From the NCBI GenBank assembly GCA_037577475.1, contig CM075202.1, forward strand, positions 24,077,729 to 24,141,728: a stretch of 64,000 nucleotides of DNA. Reading direction: 5' to 3'. The translations under genes and the position numbers were made by a program. Shown one piece after another: positions 31,861 through 43,474 of the stretch. Source of the stretch: Chaunax sp. Z400 (taxonomy: Eukaryota > Chordata > Actinopteri > Lophiiformes > Chaunacidae). How positions within the stretch are numbered: the first letter of the stretch is position 1; every line of letters starts with the position of its first letter. The notes beneath the pieces are model-generated. The model did not search any database. It saw only the letters and a program-made list of their open reading frames with translations, and was not told where the DNA came from.

Positions 31861-34605
31861 CAACTAAAATGGCTACTAATTAGCTGTAAATAATTCACAA
31901 TACATGTTGTTGTAAAATGGTTTTACAGTTAATTTTTTTTTTACATTATCAGCTTTGCAAATATGTGAATTTTTTTTTAATGTGACCAGGCTTGCTGTCA
32001 ATCGAAAATTAATTGTCTTCACCTGTTAAATAAAAACAAAGTCAAAGCTGCTACAAAATTAGACATAATTAAACTCTGTATTTTTACAAGACCACATTCA
32101 GAACCTGAGGTGACTTTCCTTTTTTTTAACAGCTCCTAAAATCAGTGCTTGAGATAGGCTGTATTCAGACCGAATCTGGCTGTCAAGCAAACACAAACTA
32201 CCCCCATGGCTGCCTCCATTCAAAATGAATGCAATTAGTTCAGCAGCCATCCGGCGAGAAGTTGAACCAGAATCAACTCTCTAATGGTCCAACACAACGC
32301 TGTGTTGACTGAACACAGATGACATCACACAAATGGGAGATGTACTGACACGCCCACATGGCCGGCAAATCAACGGACTGCCACATTTGTTCTGAATAAG
32401 CCCACTGAGATCGAACAAACACACCACAACAGGAAAGATTACATTAACTTGAACATTTCAGGATGATCTTCACACTTGTCAGCCACTCAATGGAATTCAA
32501 ACAAGTTCCAACAAAGTCAACTATTATTAAAACTGTCCATAAGGCCTAAAACACACATCAAAACTACACATCTTAATGCTTAATAATACTTATCTTATAC
32601 GGTCATGTATAACTTAAACAGATAGACAAAATGTTACTTTGAACAAACGACGAATTCTTTCTTTTTTTATAAACTCAACTTTGTCTGATTCCAATAACAT
32701 TGTGACAAAAAACCCAAATTATCCACATCACTCAGTTTTCAACAACAAAACTTGAGACTAGAAACCAGATGGCACACTCCCTGGCTTCTGCCATTAGCAA
32801 CTGTAGGACAACAAGCAAACCTGGGATTGTATGAAATGAGTGGAGTGGGATGTAAAACTGCTAATTATAGTAAAAGTGGAGGAGGCTCATTTGTTTGAGG
32901 GAGATTGTGGCTAGTAACTGATTTATAAGCATAATTTCAACCCCACACAGCTCTCCCATCTGGAGTAACAAATATATCTTGTCTAAATGAAAGTCTTTGT
33001 TATTGTAATTGGGTGTAGAGAGGGCTTTGCATTATAATAGCTTGCATTAAATCTCCCTTCTTATGAACAAATCCATGATGAAAACAGGTTAATGTACAGT
33101 ATTTTGAGTTTTCCTCCTGTATAAATAAGCACTAGGCCTATAATATGGTACATTTATTATTACACATTCTCCTAACCTTGAATAATGGATGTTATTATTA
33201 TTATTGTTTATTATTTATTTTTATTTATTTATTGTATTGATTTGTGAGAGATGTTAAGCTATTCAAGCCTATGTGATTTTCTATAATTATTATTATTATT
33301 ATTATGATGATGATGATATGTTTTCTTTTGACATGTCCCAGGTGATATAGGCCCTACATAGCAATAATGCAAATCCATAACATGATATTAGTGCCACATA
33401 GCCTATTTATTAGTAAACATTCTCATGTAAATATGCAGAAAAAAACACTTTTACTATTTGATACTGATTTTCAAGTGTAGATCGAGTTATTCTTCAAATA
33501 AATGCCAAATTTATAGTCGAATACAGGCTTTGTTGTTTGTTCATGTTCAGGCAAGCACGTGTTTCTCTACATAAGATGGTGGCCATCTTTTGCTATTGAC
33601 AGCTAATGGCGTCTCCGCTCTAGTGTTTTTCTTAGCTCTATGCTCCCTACCTCCAACGCCACACTCACAGTGTTACACTGTGGGAAACACTGAAATTCTA
33701 CATACTCAAATGAAAAATGAAAAATGTTCACCTGAAAATGCCTCCACTGATATTTTTGTCACTCTGGCCTCCAGCAGCGGCGCTCACTGGATGTCGTTTC
33801 CCTTCTCTTTCCCTCTGCTGCAGTAGCTAAAAGAAGTTGGAAAAACACAAGTCATGTCGGATTAGCCTCACATTTGTTTACGGATAAGGTTGGGCACATT
33901 TAAAATAGTTAGCCACCGATGATGATTAGCACAGAGCTCAATCTGAATCCCAAATATGTCAAATTATAAAATGCCAAAGATTACACAGTAAAATGACAAA
34001 TGTTTTTACCTGGAAATCTTGTTGTGATTAGCCTCACAACCCGGCTGGGCAGATTTAAATATATAGCGTTAACGTTACCCCAGTATCTCTGCCAATGTCT
34101 ATCATCCCTCGGTTCTGTTCTGCAGGCGAAGGGCTTCATACACGCATGTAACGTTAGCTATAGCTTAATTGGCTTTTGTTAGCTTGTTTGCTTAAAAAAT
34201 GCGATGCAAACACGATGCAGACTGAGCTTGTGCTAAATGCAAAATCTCTCTAAATTCAAAACAAGGCTTGGCTGAAGTACTAAGGAATTGCAGTCACTCC
34301 AACAAATAAAACTAACCAAAGAGAAGAACCAGAGAGGCCCTCATTGCAGCCTGGTGTCTGTTAACTTTACTCTCTGCTGCATGCATGACGTCGCGCTTCG
34401 ACATCTTCTCTGACAATTCTCTCGCTAACTTCCTAACATGCAAACAAGGCTGATACATGGTCGACTTAGGTTATGTTGACTAACAAGTTGAATCACATTT
34501 TAATTTTGTATCAACTTACATATTACGAACGACTGGATGTGCACTGCTGTTGCTCCTCTGCTTCCATCAAGTTCTCGTTCTAGTGTGAAGCTCCTCCTTT
34601 TGCGC
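31861..34605. other. Interior of the candidate second element, no gene recognised
   Basis: The first 250 bp are rich in TTTACAG/TGTAAA. Simple (ATT)n and (ATG)n repeats lie at about 33190-33316. ORFs at 33590-33826 and 34000-34182 show no domain. A slightly GC-richer block at 34300-34600 could be an old promoter. Confidence 0.4.
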
Positions 34606-34978
34606 AATCCAAATATTTACAGTATTTTCCTGTAATACGCACTTACTGTACTTACTGTAATTACTTGCTGTAATTAATTTTTAACCCATGATGCATTGCG
34701 ATATACAAGTAAACATTGTATAATGACAGAACAAGAAGTTACTGTAAAATATTACTGTAGAAATTACAGCAATTCATTACAGTGTATACTTCACTATATG
34801 CACACAGTATTCACTGTCTTTTCATCTTTTCATCTGAATTCATGTAATATTCTCATGCCTGCAACATGTGTGAGTGCTGGGACTGAAGGATGCATTCACA
34901 ATGTTGTACATTATGACACTGTAAGTGTGGCTGCTGTTTGTGCAGATCAGAGGGTTGTTGAGGGTGGTGGAAAGTGGT

Positions 34979-34979
34979 G

Positions 34980-35017
<38 letters not shown>
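34979..35017. repeat. (GT)n microsatellite
   Basis: An uninterrupted TG run of about 38 bp. Confidence 0.95.
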
Positions 35018-35020
<3 letters not shown>

Positions 35021-37195
35021 CAAGTGTGTGTGTGCTGTGCCTGCATATTAAAATAAAATGCCTGACCCTTTATTTTCATCTGGCACCAGAACTGGTATTA
35101 AATCGTTCTTTATTGTAAATTTAAAAAAAGAAAAGAAATTATCACGCTAATAATTCCAATTTTCAGTAAATGTAACGTAATCTGATTGTGGCTTTTATTC
35201 TGTAACTGTAAGGCAATACAGTTACCTTTTTTGTATCCTAATTGTGTAATTATTATGTAATTTTTAAATTATTATACTTTTAGAGCAATGACACATCAAA
35301 AAAAGTTAGTCCTTGCCCCAAGCTAGGGGTAAAATAAACATACTGACATAAAAATGACATGAAATCAAACAATTTTGGGATCATTTTGAACAAAAATAAT
35401 TCCATCAATTTAACAAAGGCAAAAATTCATACTTTTAAGTAAAACCACGTTTGTGCCGTGTTGTTCACATGTTACCTAAACAATTGCAATAAAGATTTAA
35501 CTGATTTTTGTGTGTTAACTACAGAAAGAATATATATGTAAATATGCTTTTTCTGCATGCACAGCATGTTTGTGTGTGGTTTATTATTATTATATTAACA
35601 TTTCAACATTAGTAACAGTTATCTGACATTAACATAAAATTGTAAGGGCCTTTACAATTTTACAATACAATGCTCTCCATTAAAGACGGATACGGAGACA
35701 GACGGAGCCTTCCATATGTCTTCATTTTGTATGTAATCAGACATGTTTTGGGAGAGCTTACGCATATGGATGAGACAACCTCTGACCATCACCCTTGTTG
35801 TTGTTGAATTTTTGACCCTTCAGGTATGTAGGCATTGATGGATAGACCTTATGCGGACGGACGGATCCGTTTATGGATGTAGAGGGAGCATAAATGGGCC
35901 TTTACACTGACACACAGTAAGAGTGTGTGTGTGTGAGGTGTGTGTCTATGTCCAAGGTGTGTGTGTCTGTGTGTATATTTGCATTGAATTATATGACCAC
36001 TTTCAGTGTGGCTCAGCAAAGTGCCTTTGTGCCATTGGTTCAACCTGCCCCAACTTCACTGGCACGTTACCCCACAACCACCATTTTGACAAAACTGTTT
36101 CACGGAGTGGCCCAGATTCAGAACTATGCTAATTTTATGACTTTGTTTTGTAGCTTACACTCACCTAAATTAAGATGTAATAATGCACTAAACATATCTA
36201 TTTAGACTATCTATCTAGACCTGACACACATTCAGCAGAGGACATGGGAGAGAGAGTCGAGACAGATATCACTGATCTCCATCCCTCCTAAATAAAGTAA
36301 AATCAGTAGTGTGGGACTATTTTCAATATCTGAAAAACCAACATGGATTAGTCCTTGAGGATGGATGAAGTGTGGGTGATAAGAAATGTGGTTACAAATT
36401 GGCTGCCAAAGTAGGAAAGACATCCGTCTAATTCACCCATTTTCACAAACATCATCCCTCTGGGCAGATCAAGTATGTGTCCCATTCATGACTTTAGTCC
36501 CTACCAAAGAAAAGGTGCGCACGCCCCTGATATTTGACTTCATTACATATCCAGTTGCTATGTTAAATGAAGCTTTCACACTGTAATGTTAATGTTAAAA
36601 ACATTTCATCTGTAAAATATCACAAATACTAATAATAAATACATAATGATTTCAAATACAATTTGCCTGTGATTGAAAGTGTAAAAAATTTAAATATTAT
36701 ATATTAATTATATTAATATATAAAAGTATTAATAATAAATAAATACTGTAAAGACAGAAAGGAGGAAAAAATGAAAAGAGCCAAACGCATGGAATCAACA
36801 ACAAACTTAGTGACGAAGTTACGCTCATTTGTGTTACCATGGATACACGCATAGATGCGGCCATTTGCAGGTTTGGGGTCCGGAGCGGTAAATACAATGG
36901 CTGCTATGTCACTTTCTAATAACATGCTAAGTTTAATGTAATTTAATTTAGCTTGCTAAGATCATTAGCATCAATTATAGCCACAATCAAAGTTTCTGCC
37001 GACAAACAGCGTCTGGACGTCTTAATAATAGTTAGCTACGGAAGCTGAGAGGGTTAACGCACTTCATACAATCAGAACGAGACGACAGAAAGATTAAAAT
37101 AGGAACTAAAAGTGTGAATGTGACATTTGGAAGCACAGAAAAATACATCCATGTTAATAAAACTACACTGATGCTTTGTGTTGTGGAGCAGAGAC
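35018..37195. other. Unannotated spacer
   Basis: A degenerate GT-rich patch lies at 35922-35975. A minus-strand ORF at 36713-36925 starts MLLESDIAAIVFTAPDPKPA and could be a decayed first exon, but no domain or partner exon is evident. Nothing else was supported. Confidence 0.35.
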
Positions 37196-37240
37196 AGGGG
37201 CTATTCTAGGATCTGACCTTCAGGGGGGCTCAGCTCTTGC
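37196..37240 (+). mobile_element. hAT-like terminal sequence, one end only
   Basis: CAGGGGCTATTCTAGGATCT has the form of a hAT terminal repeat. No matching inverted end or duplication was found, so the extent is unknown. Confidence 0.3.
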
Positions 37241-38599
37241 AAAAGTGTTTAACCCCCCCAGTTAAATCACTCATTTACTGGATAACAATTGAACATATGA
37301 CAGTTTAATTTACAACAATAATACTGTTCATGATTTACCATGATGTAATTCGAGTTTTATCCCATAATATATTTGTTATGAAAATGAAAAATCAAAGATC
37401 TGTGTGCCAAACAGCCAAATTAAGATTATTATTCATATTGTATTTGCTACCAGTTAGGAGTCTATCGTTAAGGTATTTTTGATGGATGGAACCTTGTCTC
37501 ATGCTTTATCAATAGAACGAACCTGTATGCCTTTTGGGTTAAATATATTAAGGTTAAGCATTTGATTCTTTGGGTGTAATTCCCAAGGTAGCGTTGTTGG
37601 TCAACACAAATTAAAAAGACTACATCTCCACTGTTGTAGTTCTTAAACCTCAGCTAGGTAACACCCAGTTCAGTTCTGTTCCGTCCGCTGTCGCTCACAC
37701 CACACAAAGGTTGACCCAGCCCTCTCCCACTTAAACCAGTCGCTAAGAGAAAACATTACTGAACATTCATGATGACACAGCCTTTACCCCATAACTGGCA
37801 GATGAGGGAGGAGAACTAGGGGAGGGAGAGTCACAGGAAGAGTGTAGACCAGTGTTGCCTCAGTCCCCCAATAGCCAGCCAGGGTATATGCTTAATCCTG
37901 TAGCCTTTCAGACAGACAATTTTCTGCCCAGTCACAGCCTCCCCCTACTTCCTCCAGCCTTCCTTTCATCCAAAGCCAGGGCCAGAGCAAGTACTCTACC
38001 TTGTGCTGCCATTTTTACTCTCATTATTTCTTAATAAAAACAAACTCACTGCGAAATTAGGTATCTTGCAACACAAATTACTTCTGTGAATTTTCCGTAT
38101 TATAGCTACCAAAGCACCTCATCTGAAAAACCCTGCGCCGACGAAGCGCTCCCAACTGGGCATTTTCAGAAGAACAATTGGCATTTTCAGTTTTGGTGGA
38201 TACAGGCCCTTATTCCAGCAGTACCACTCCCATCTGTCACCAGATCACCACCGGATAACAACCAAAATGTAATGTAATCACCACTAGGATGTATGTCAAT
38301 TATTTATGTCAATTATTAATGAGTGGCACTTCATATCAGTCTAGGTGAAATGTGTATTACCTCTCTACTACCATATCTGAAATTATAGAAGAAGGTAGAT
38401 GTATTGATAAACTGGATCATTTTCTGTGAAAGTTGGAGAAATACAACAACTGGTCAAAGTGTGTGTGGACTGTTCTCCAGCTTCATCAAGGAGTGGAATG
38501 GCAGCCCATGCTGTTAGCTGTTTAGGTAGAATGTAAAGAGTATGATTAAGAACTACAACATACAAATCAGGCTAATCAGCTCATTAACAGCAGCACACA
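37241..38599. other. Unannotated spacer
   Basis: No supported coding region or repeat. Some segments (37660-38030) are C-rich relative to the neighbourhood. Confidence 0.4.
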
Positions 38600-39925
38600 T
38601 ATTCATTTTTGCCTTTCTCAGAGAACGAAGCTCATTTTTACAAAGTATGCTACAACTTGGGTGGAGAAGCTTCCAAAATCAAGTTTTATGCTTAGTTTTC
38701 TGTAAAACTAAGAAAGTTTGATGTGAAACAAGTTTTTCTTTGAATTTCAAGTCATATTTAGTAACAGCAGCACAGATATTCCTACTCGCCTTTTCTTAGC
38801 AAATGAAGCTCATTTTCACAAACCAGGCTACAACTTGGGTGGAAAAGCTTGTAAAATGAAGTTTCATGCTTAATTTTATTTAAAACTCAGTAAGTTAGAT
38901 GGCAAGCAAGTTTTTCTTTCCATTTCAAGTCAGATTTAGTGACAGTATACATGTTCATGTTGGTGTACTCACTGTGAATGAAGCTCATTTTCACAAATTA
39001 GGCTACAACTTGGTTGTAAAAGCTTGTAAAATCAAGTTTCATGCTTAGTTTAATTGAATACTGAGAGAGTTTGATGGCAAACAAGGTTTTCTCTAAATTT
39101 CAGGTCATATTTAGTAACAGCAGCACACATATTCACATTGGCCTTTATCAGTGAACAAAGCTCATTTTCGCAAATTAGGCTACAGCAGCATGTAAAATCT
39201 GTTGCAGCATGTAAAATCAAGTTTCATGCTTAGTTTAATTGAATACTGAGAGAGTTTGATGGCAAAAAAGTCTGTCTCTAAATTTCAGGTCATATTTAGG
39301 AACAGCAGCACACATATTCATATTGGCCTTTCCTCAGGGAACGAAGCAAAGAGAAGCTTGCAAAATCAGGTTTTATGATTAGTTTTTTGTAAAACTAAGA
39401 AAGTTTGATGGCAAACAAGGTTTTCTTTAACTTTCAAGTCATATTTAGTGGCAGCAGCACACATATTCATTTTTGGCTTTCTCAGCGAACAAAGCTAATT
39501 TTTACAAAGTAGGCTACAATTTGGGCGGAGAAGCTTGCAAAATCAAGTTTCATGCCTAGTTTCATTTACAACTAAGTAAGTTTGATGGCAAACAAGGTTT
39601 TGTCTGTATGTCAAGTCATATTCAGTAACAGTTTTGTACTTGTTCATATTGGCCTTTTCTCTGTGAAAGAAGCTCATTTTCACAAATCAGGCTACAACTT
39701 GGGTGGAAAACCTCGTAAAATCAAGTTTCATACTTAGTTTCATTGAAAACTGAGTAAGTTTGATGACAAAAAAGTCTTTCTTTAAATTTCAGGTCATATT
39801 TAGTAACAGCAGCACACATATTCGTATTTGCCGTTCCTTAGCGAACAAAGCTAATTTTTACTAAGTAGGTGGTAGAGAAGCTTGCAAAATCTAGTTTCAT
39901 GCCTAGTTTCATTAACAACTGAGTA
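38600..39925 (-). repeat. Tandem array of the ~170-bp repeat, inverted orientation
   Basis: About eight copies are marked by ATGCTTAGTTT-like anchors (near 38690, 38868, 39042, 39227, 39373, 39550, 39729 and 39899). Reverse-complemented, they match the array at 4390-6540: GCTACAACTTGG, TTTGATGGCAAACAAG and AGAAGCTT all correspond. The array runs directly into the next minisatellite. Confidence 0.85.
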
Positions 39926-39929
39926 CATA

Positions 39930-41400
39930 TCATCATATTTTTTTTTTCGCATCTCATTACCAAATTTTTTTTTTGCATCTCATTACCAATTTTTTCCCCG
40001 CATCTCATTACCAATTTTTTTTTCCTTCCCGCATCTCATTACCAATTTTTTCCCCCGCATCTCATTACTAATTTTTTTTTTGTTTTTTTTTCTCCCATCT
40101 CATTACCAATTTTTTTCCCCGCATCTCATTACCAATTTTTTTTTCTCGCATCTCATTACCAATTATTATTTTTTTCTTTATTTTTTTTGCATCTCATTAC
40201 CAATTATTATTTTATTTTTTTTCGCATCTCAATACCAATTTTTTTCCCGCATCTCATTACCAATTTTTTGTTCTTCTATTTTTTTCCGCATCTCATTACC
40301 AAATTTTTTTAGCATCTCATTACCAATTTTTTTTCCCGCATCTCATTACCAAATTTTTTTTTCTTTATTTTTTTCGCATCTCATTACCAATTATTATTTT
40401 ATTTTTTTTCGCATCTCAATGCCAATTTTTTCCCCCGCATCTCATTACCAATTTTTTCCCCCGCATCTCATTACCAATTTTTCCCCCCGCATCTCATTAC
40501 CAATTTTTTCCCCCGCATCTCATTACCAATTCCCCCCCCCGCATCTCATTACCAATTTTTTTTCCACATCTATTACCAATTTTTTATAATTTTTTTTTAT
40601 TTTATTTTTATAATTTTTTTTCGCATCTCATTACCAATTTTTTCTTCTTCTATTTTTTTCCGCATCTCATTACCAATTTTTTTTATTCTTTTATTTTTTT
40701 TATTTTTTTTCGCATCTCATTACCAAATTTTTTCCCCGCATCTCATTACCAATTTTTTTTCCTCTATCTTTTTTCGCATCTCATTACCAATTTTTTCTTT
40801 TTTTCTTTTTTTCCGCATCTCATTACCAATTTTTTTTTCGCATCTCATTGCCAATTATTTTTTCTATTTTTTTCTAAAAAAAAATTCGCATCTGATTACC
40901 AAATTTTTTTAGCATCTCATTACCAATTTTTTTCCTTCTATTTTTTTCCGCATCTCATTACCAATCTTTTTTATTTCTTTATTTTTTATTTTTTTCCGCA
41001 TCTCATTACCAATTTTTTTTTTTAGCATCTCATTACCAATTTTTTCCCCCGCATCTCATTACCAATTATTATTTTTTCCCGCATCTCATTACCAACTTTT
41101 TTTCCCGCATCTCATTACCTAGTTTTTTCCCCCGCATCTCATTACTAATTTTTTTGTTTTATTTTATTCGCATCTCATTACCAATTTTTTTTTCCCGCAT
41201 CTCATTACCAATTTTTCCCCCACATCTCATTACCAATTTTTTTCCCCGCATCTCATTACCGATTTTTTGTTTTTTTGTTTTATTTTATTCGCATCTCATT
41301 ACCATTTTTTTTCCACATCTCATTACCAAATTTTTTTTAAATGTTTTTTTTCGCATCTCATTACCAATTATTTTTTTTAATTTTTTTTTTAAATTTAATT
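39930..41400 (+). repeat. GCATCTCATTACCAA minisatellite with poly-T spacers
   Basis: Around 45 copies of a conserved core (GCATCTCATTACCAATTTTT) are separated by spacers of variable length made almost only of T, C and A (such as TTTTTTTCCCC or ATTATTTTATTTTTTTT). The open frames here (39882-40589, 41154-41405) simply translate the repeat. Confidence 0.9.
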
Positions 41401-41458
41401 TTTAATTTTTATTTTTATGGGCTGCGTTTTAAAACCGATGCCTTCAAGGCAGTAGGTG

Positions 41459-41718
41459 TGTTGAGCCACATTTTGTAATAACGGTGCATTTTGTAATAAA
41501 CGTCCAAAATGTAATAACTTTTTCATTTCATTTTGTAATAAAGCCGCATTTTGTAATAAACTGCCGCATTTTGTAATAAACTGCCCCAACGCATTTTGTA
41601 ATAAATTTTGCCGCATTATGTAATAAGTTATTACATTTTGAGAAGATTATTACAAAATGCACTTGCAACTTTTTTATTCTCTAGAAAATGTAATAACATG
41701 GTGCATTACGTAATAACA
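41459..41718. repeat. Left terminal inverted repeat, ~260 bp
   Basis: Starts TGTTGAGCCACATTTTG and contains many CATTTTGTAATAA sub-repeats. It is the reverse complement of 46375-46633 with few differences. Confidence 0.95.
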
Positions 41719-42295
41719 ATTCTAAAGCATTGTTTATTTGTTTGTTAATTGTATTTTATTTTACTTTAAAGTATTTGTAAAAGTTAGGCCTATTATTAGT
41801 ATCACTGTATTAGCCTAGTAGCAGTACTTAGCAATTACTATCAGTACACTATTCAAAGGTTGCATTAACAGAGAATATTCTGTAAATTCCAGATTTTTTT
41901 TATTGGATACCAAAACCACATCAAGAATAGTTATAAACATCCAACAAACCTTATTATGCTTCTTATAATACAGAACAAAACTCTGGGTATCAAAATTTAA
42001 TCCATTCGTAAACATTAACATATGCACACACAAAATAGAAACGCTGATGAATAGGTAAAGAACAGCTTTATTTATGCATTTATAGAACCTTTCAACAACA
42101 ATAAATGCAACCAACACATGCAGGCTTGCGGCCAATTTAAAATAATAATGAACCAATGAATATAAGTTCTACCTTAAACAACGTAAGTGTCTTCTGCTTG
42201 TTTAGAGAGCTGCTGTGACCAGCAAATTTCTCCACTAAGATTAATTTTAAACAAATATGAAATTGCCTCAAAAGGCTAAACAAACAACAAAATTT
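41719..42295. other. Element interior downstream of the OTU ORF
   Basis: 3' untranslated-like AT-rich DNA. A minus-strand ORF (42156-41815) shows no known domain and lies in the downstream region of the transcript; I do not call it. Confidence 0.4.
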
Positions 42296-43474
42296 CTATT
42301 TCCAAAATATATCCGTAATTTCAAATTGTCCATGTCTAATATGTCTAATTACCAGCCAAGCCATAAACCACTTGGAATGTTTCCCAAACAGCTCCTTGAG
42401 TTTTAATGCCACACCACCAAAGCGCCCTGCTGCTTTGTACAACCTTTGTACACTAATTGTGTGCTTTCCAAGGACGTCCAACCCAAGGCTTCGGCTTAAT
42501 GTTTCCCTTAGATAGATTGATGGATGGAATCGATCTGCAATGTCTTTAAAATGTTGAGACACTCTGTTAAACGTCCCAAGCATTGACATGTCATCCTCAA
42601 GGGTCATTTTGATAATAGACTGAAACATTTCAGTTGGTAGGACAGGCTGAACAGGGGGTGTAGTCAGAACAGGGTCCTCAGGCTCATCAGGCTGGATAGG
42701 TGGGTCACACTCATCTGGTGAGTCAGGCTGGATAGGTGGGTCAGACTCATCTGGTGAGTCAGGCTGGATAGGTGGGTCAGACTCATCTGGTGAGGCAGGC
42801 TGGATAGGTGGGTCAGACTCATCTGGTGAGTCAGGCTGCAGTGGTGAAAGTGTGTTGTTGTCATATAACTGTCCTGCTTGAGCATCCAAAACATGCTCTA
42901 TAAATGGTGTGACTGGTCCCTCCAAACTCAGATAATGTTCTCCATGCCCCTCTGCCACATGACCAAGTACTAGCACTGGATTGTTGTGACAATATATGTT
43001 TGACTCTGATACAATAGTTGAGGCATTGATTCCCAGAGAGGAAATTACAAGAAACTGGACCTGGAAAATTTCAGATGCTCTTTGCAATGTAATGTGGTCA
43101 CCATAGGTTCCAGTTCGGGCCATTCTTTCCAAGTATCCATCCCAGTCATTGCCCTCGACAAAGTTGAACAAGAGTGTTCCATTTCCATTGTATGGATAAT
43201 TCCTGAGGTCTTGGACAATTTCATCTCTTAAGCTTTCTGGTGATCTAAATATTCCAAGGGTGGATAGCTGGTCAGCCATGGCTGCAAACTGACAATTTCC
43301 ATCTGGGTCAGGGTCATAGCGAATGCTTAACTCCATGGACATAAATTCCTCTAGTCTGTCTGTGTGTGTGTACTGAAACAAAAGTGGGTTTAGGCCTCTC
43401 TTTGATGGTGCTGTCTTGGGTTTTTTAGAGTGTGTCTTTTTTCGCAGCCGGGTAGCACTAGTTATATCCGACAC
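42296..43474 (-). CDS. OTU protease and F-box-like domain ORF of the Ginger-like element
   Basis: 392 residues counted from the open frame (GTG at 43474). The first ATG in frame is residue 45 (43342), just before the OTU domain. The OTU fold spans about 50-190 with the catalytic motif DPDGNCQF (D58, C61), YGDHITLQRAS (125-135) and GEHYLSL (H180). OTU enzymes cleave ubiquitin chains in cells. Residues 218-270 are four 12-residue SPDESDPPIQP-type repeats (36-bp units, DNA 42670-42840). At about 283-325 LPTEMFQSIIKMTLEDDMSM and RVSQHFKDIADRF resemble an F-box, which recruits SCF ubiquitin ligase. The frame overlaps the integrase ORF in the -1 frame, so this is probably the second half of one protein. 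Activity is inferred from motifs only. Confidence 0.8.
   Translation of the reverse strand: MSDITSATRLRKKTHSKKPKTAPSKRGLNPLLFQYTHTDRLEEFMSMELSIRYDPDPDGNCQFAAMADQLSTLGIFRSPESLRDEIVQDLRNYPYNGNGTLLFNFVEGNDWDGYLERMARTGTYGDHITLQRASEIFQVQFLVISSLGINASTIVSESNIYCHNNPVLVLGHVAEGHGEHYLSLEGPVTPFIEHVLDAQAGQLYDNNTLSPLQPDSPDESDPPIQPASPDESDPPIQPDSPDESDPPIQPDSPDECDPPIQPDEPEDPVLTTPPVQPVLPTEMFQSIIKMTLEDDMSMLGTFNRVSQHFKDIADRFHPSIYLRETLSRSLGLDVLGKHTISVQRLYKAAGRFGGVALKLKELFGKHSKWFMAWLVIRHIRHGQFEITDIFWK
42670..42840. repeat. 36-bp coding minisatellite in the OTU ORF
   Basis: Four copies of a unit containing ACTCATCTGGTGAGTCAGGC encode acidic, Pro-rich linker repeats between the OTU and F-box-like domains. Confidence 0.85.

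Larger units (their letters stand above)
24255..34785. mobile_element. Candidate second ACACTG-ended element, split by a BEL insertion
   Basis: The left end begins ACACTGTAACAAATTGACCG and the right end, inverted, ACACTGTAATGAATTGCTGT. Both are followed by ACAGTAA/TTTACAG motifs as in the element at 7651-17912. Flanking bases do not match (CACACATT versus ATACTTCA), so it is old, rearranged, or two separate ends. Removing the BEL element leaves about 3.2 kb with no recognisable gene. Confidence 0.4.

Noticed and set aside
39882..41405. Open frames reading repeated ISLPIFF-like residues
   Set aside because: Direct translation of the GCATCTCATTACCAA minisatellite.
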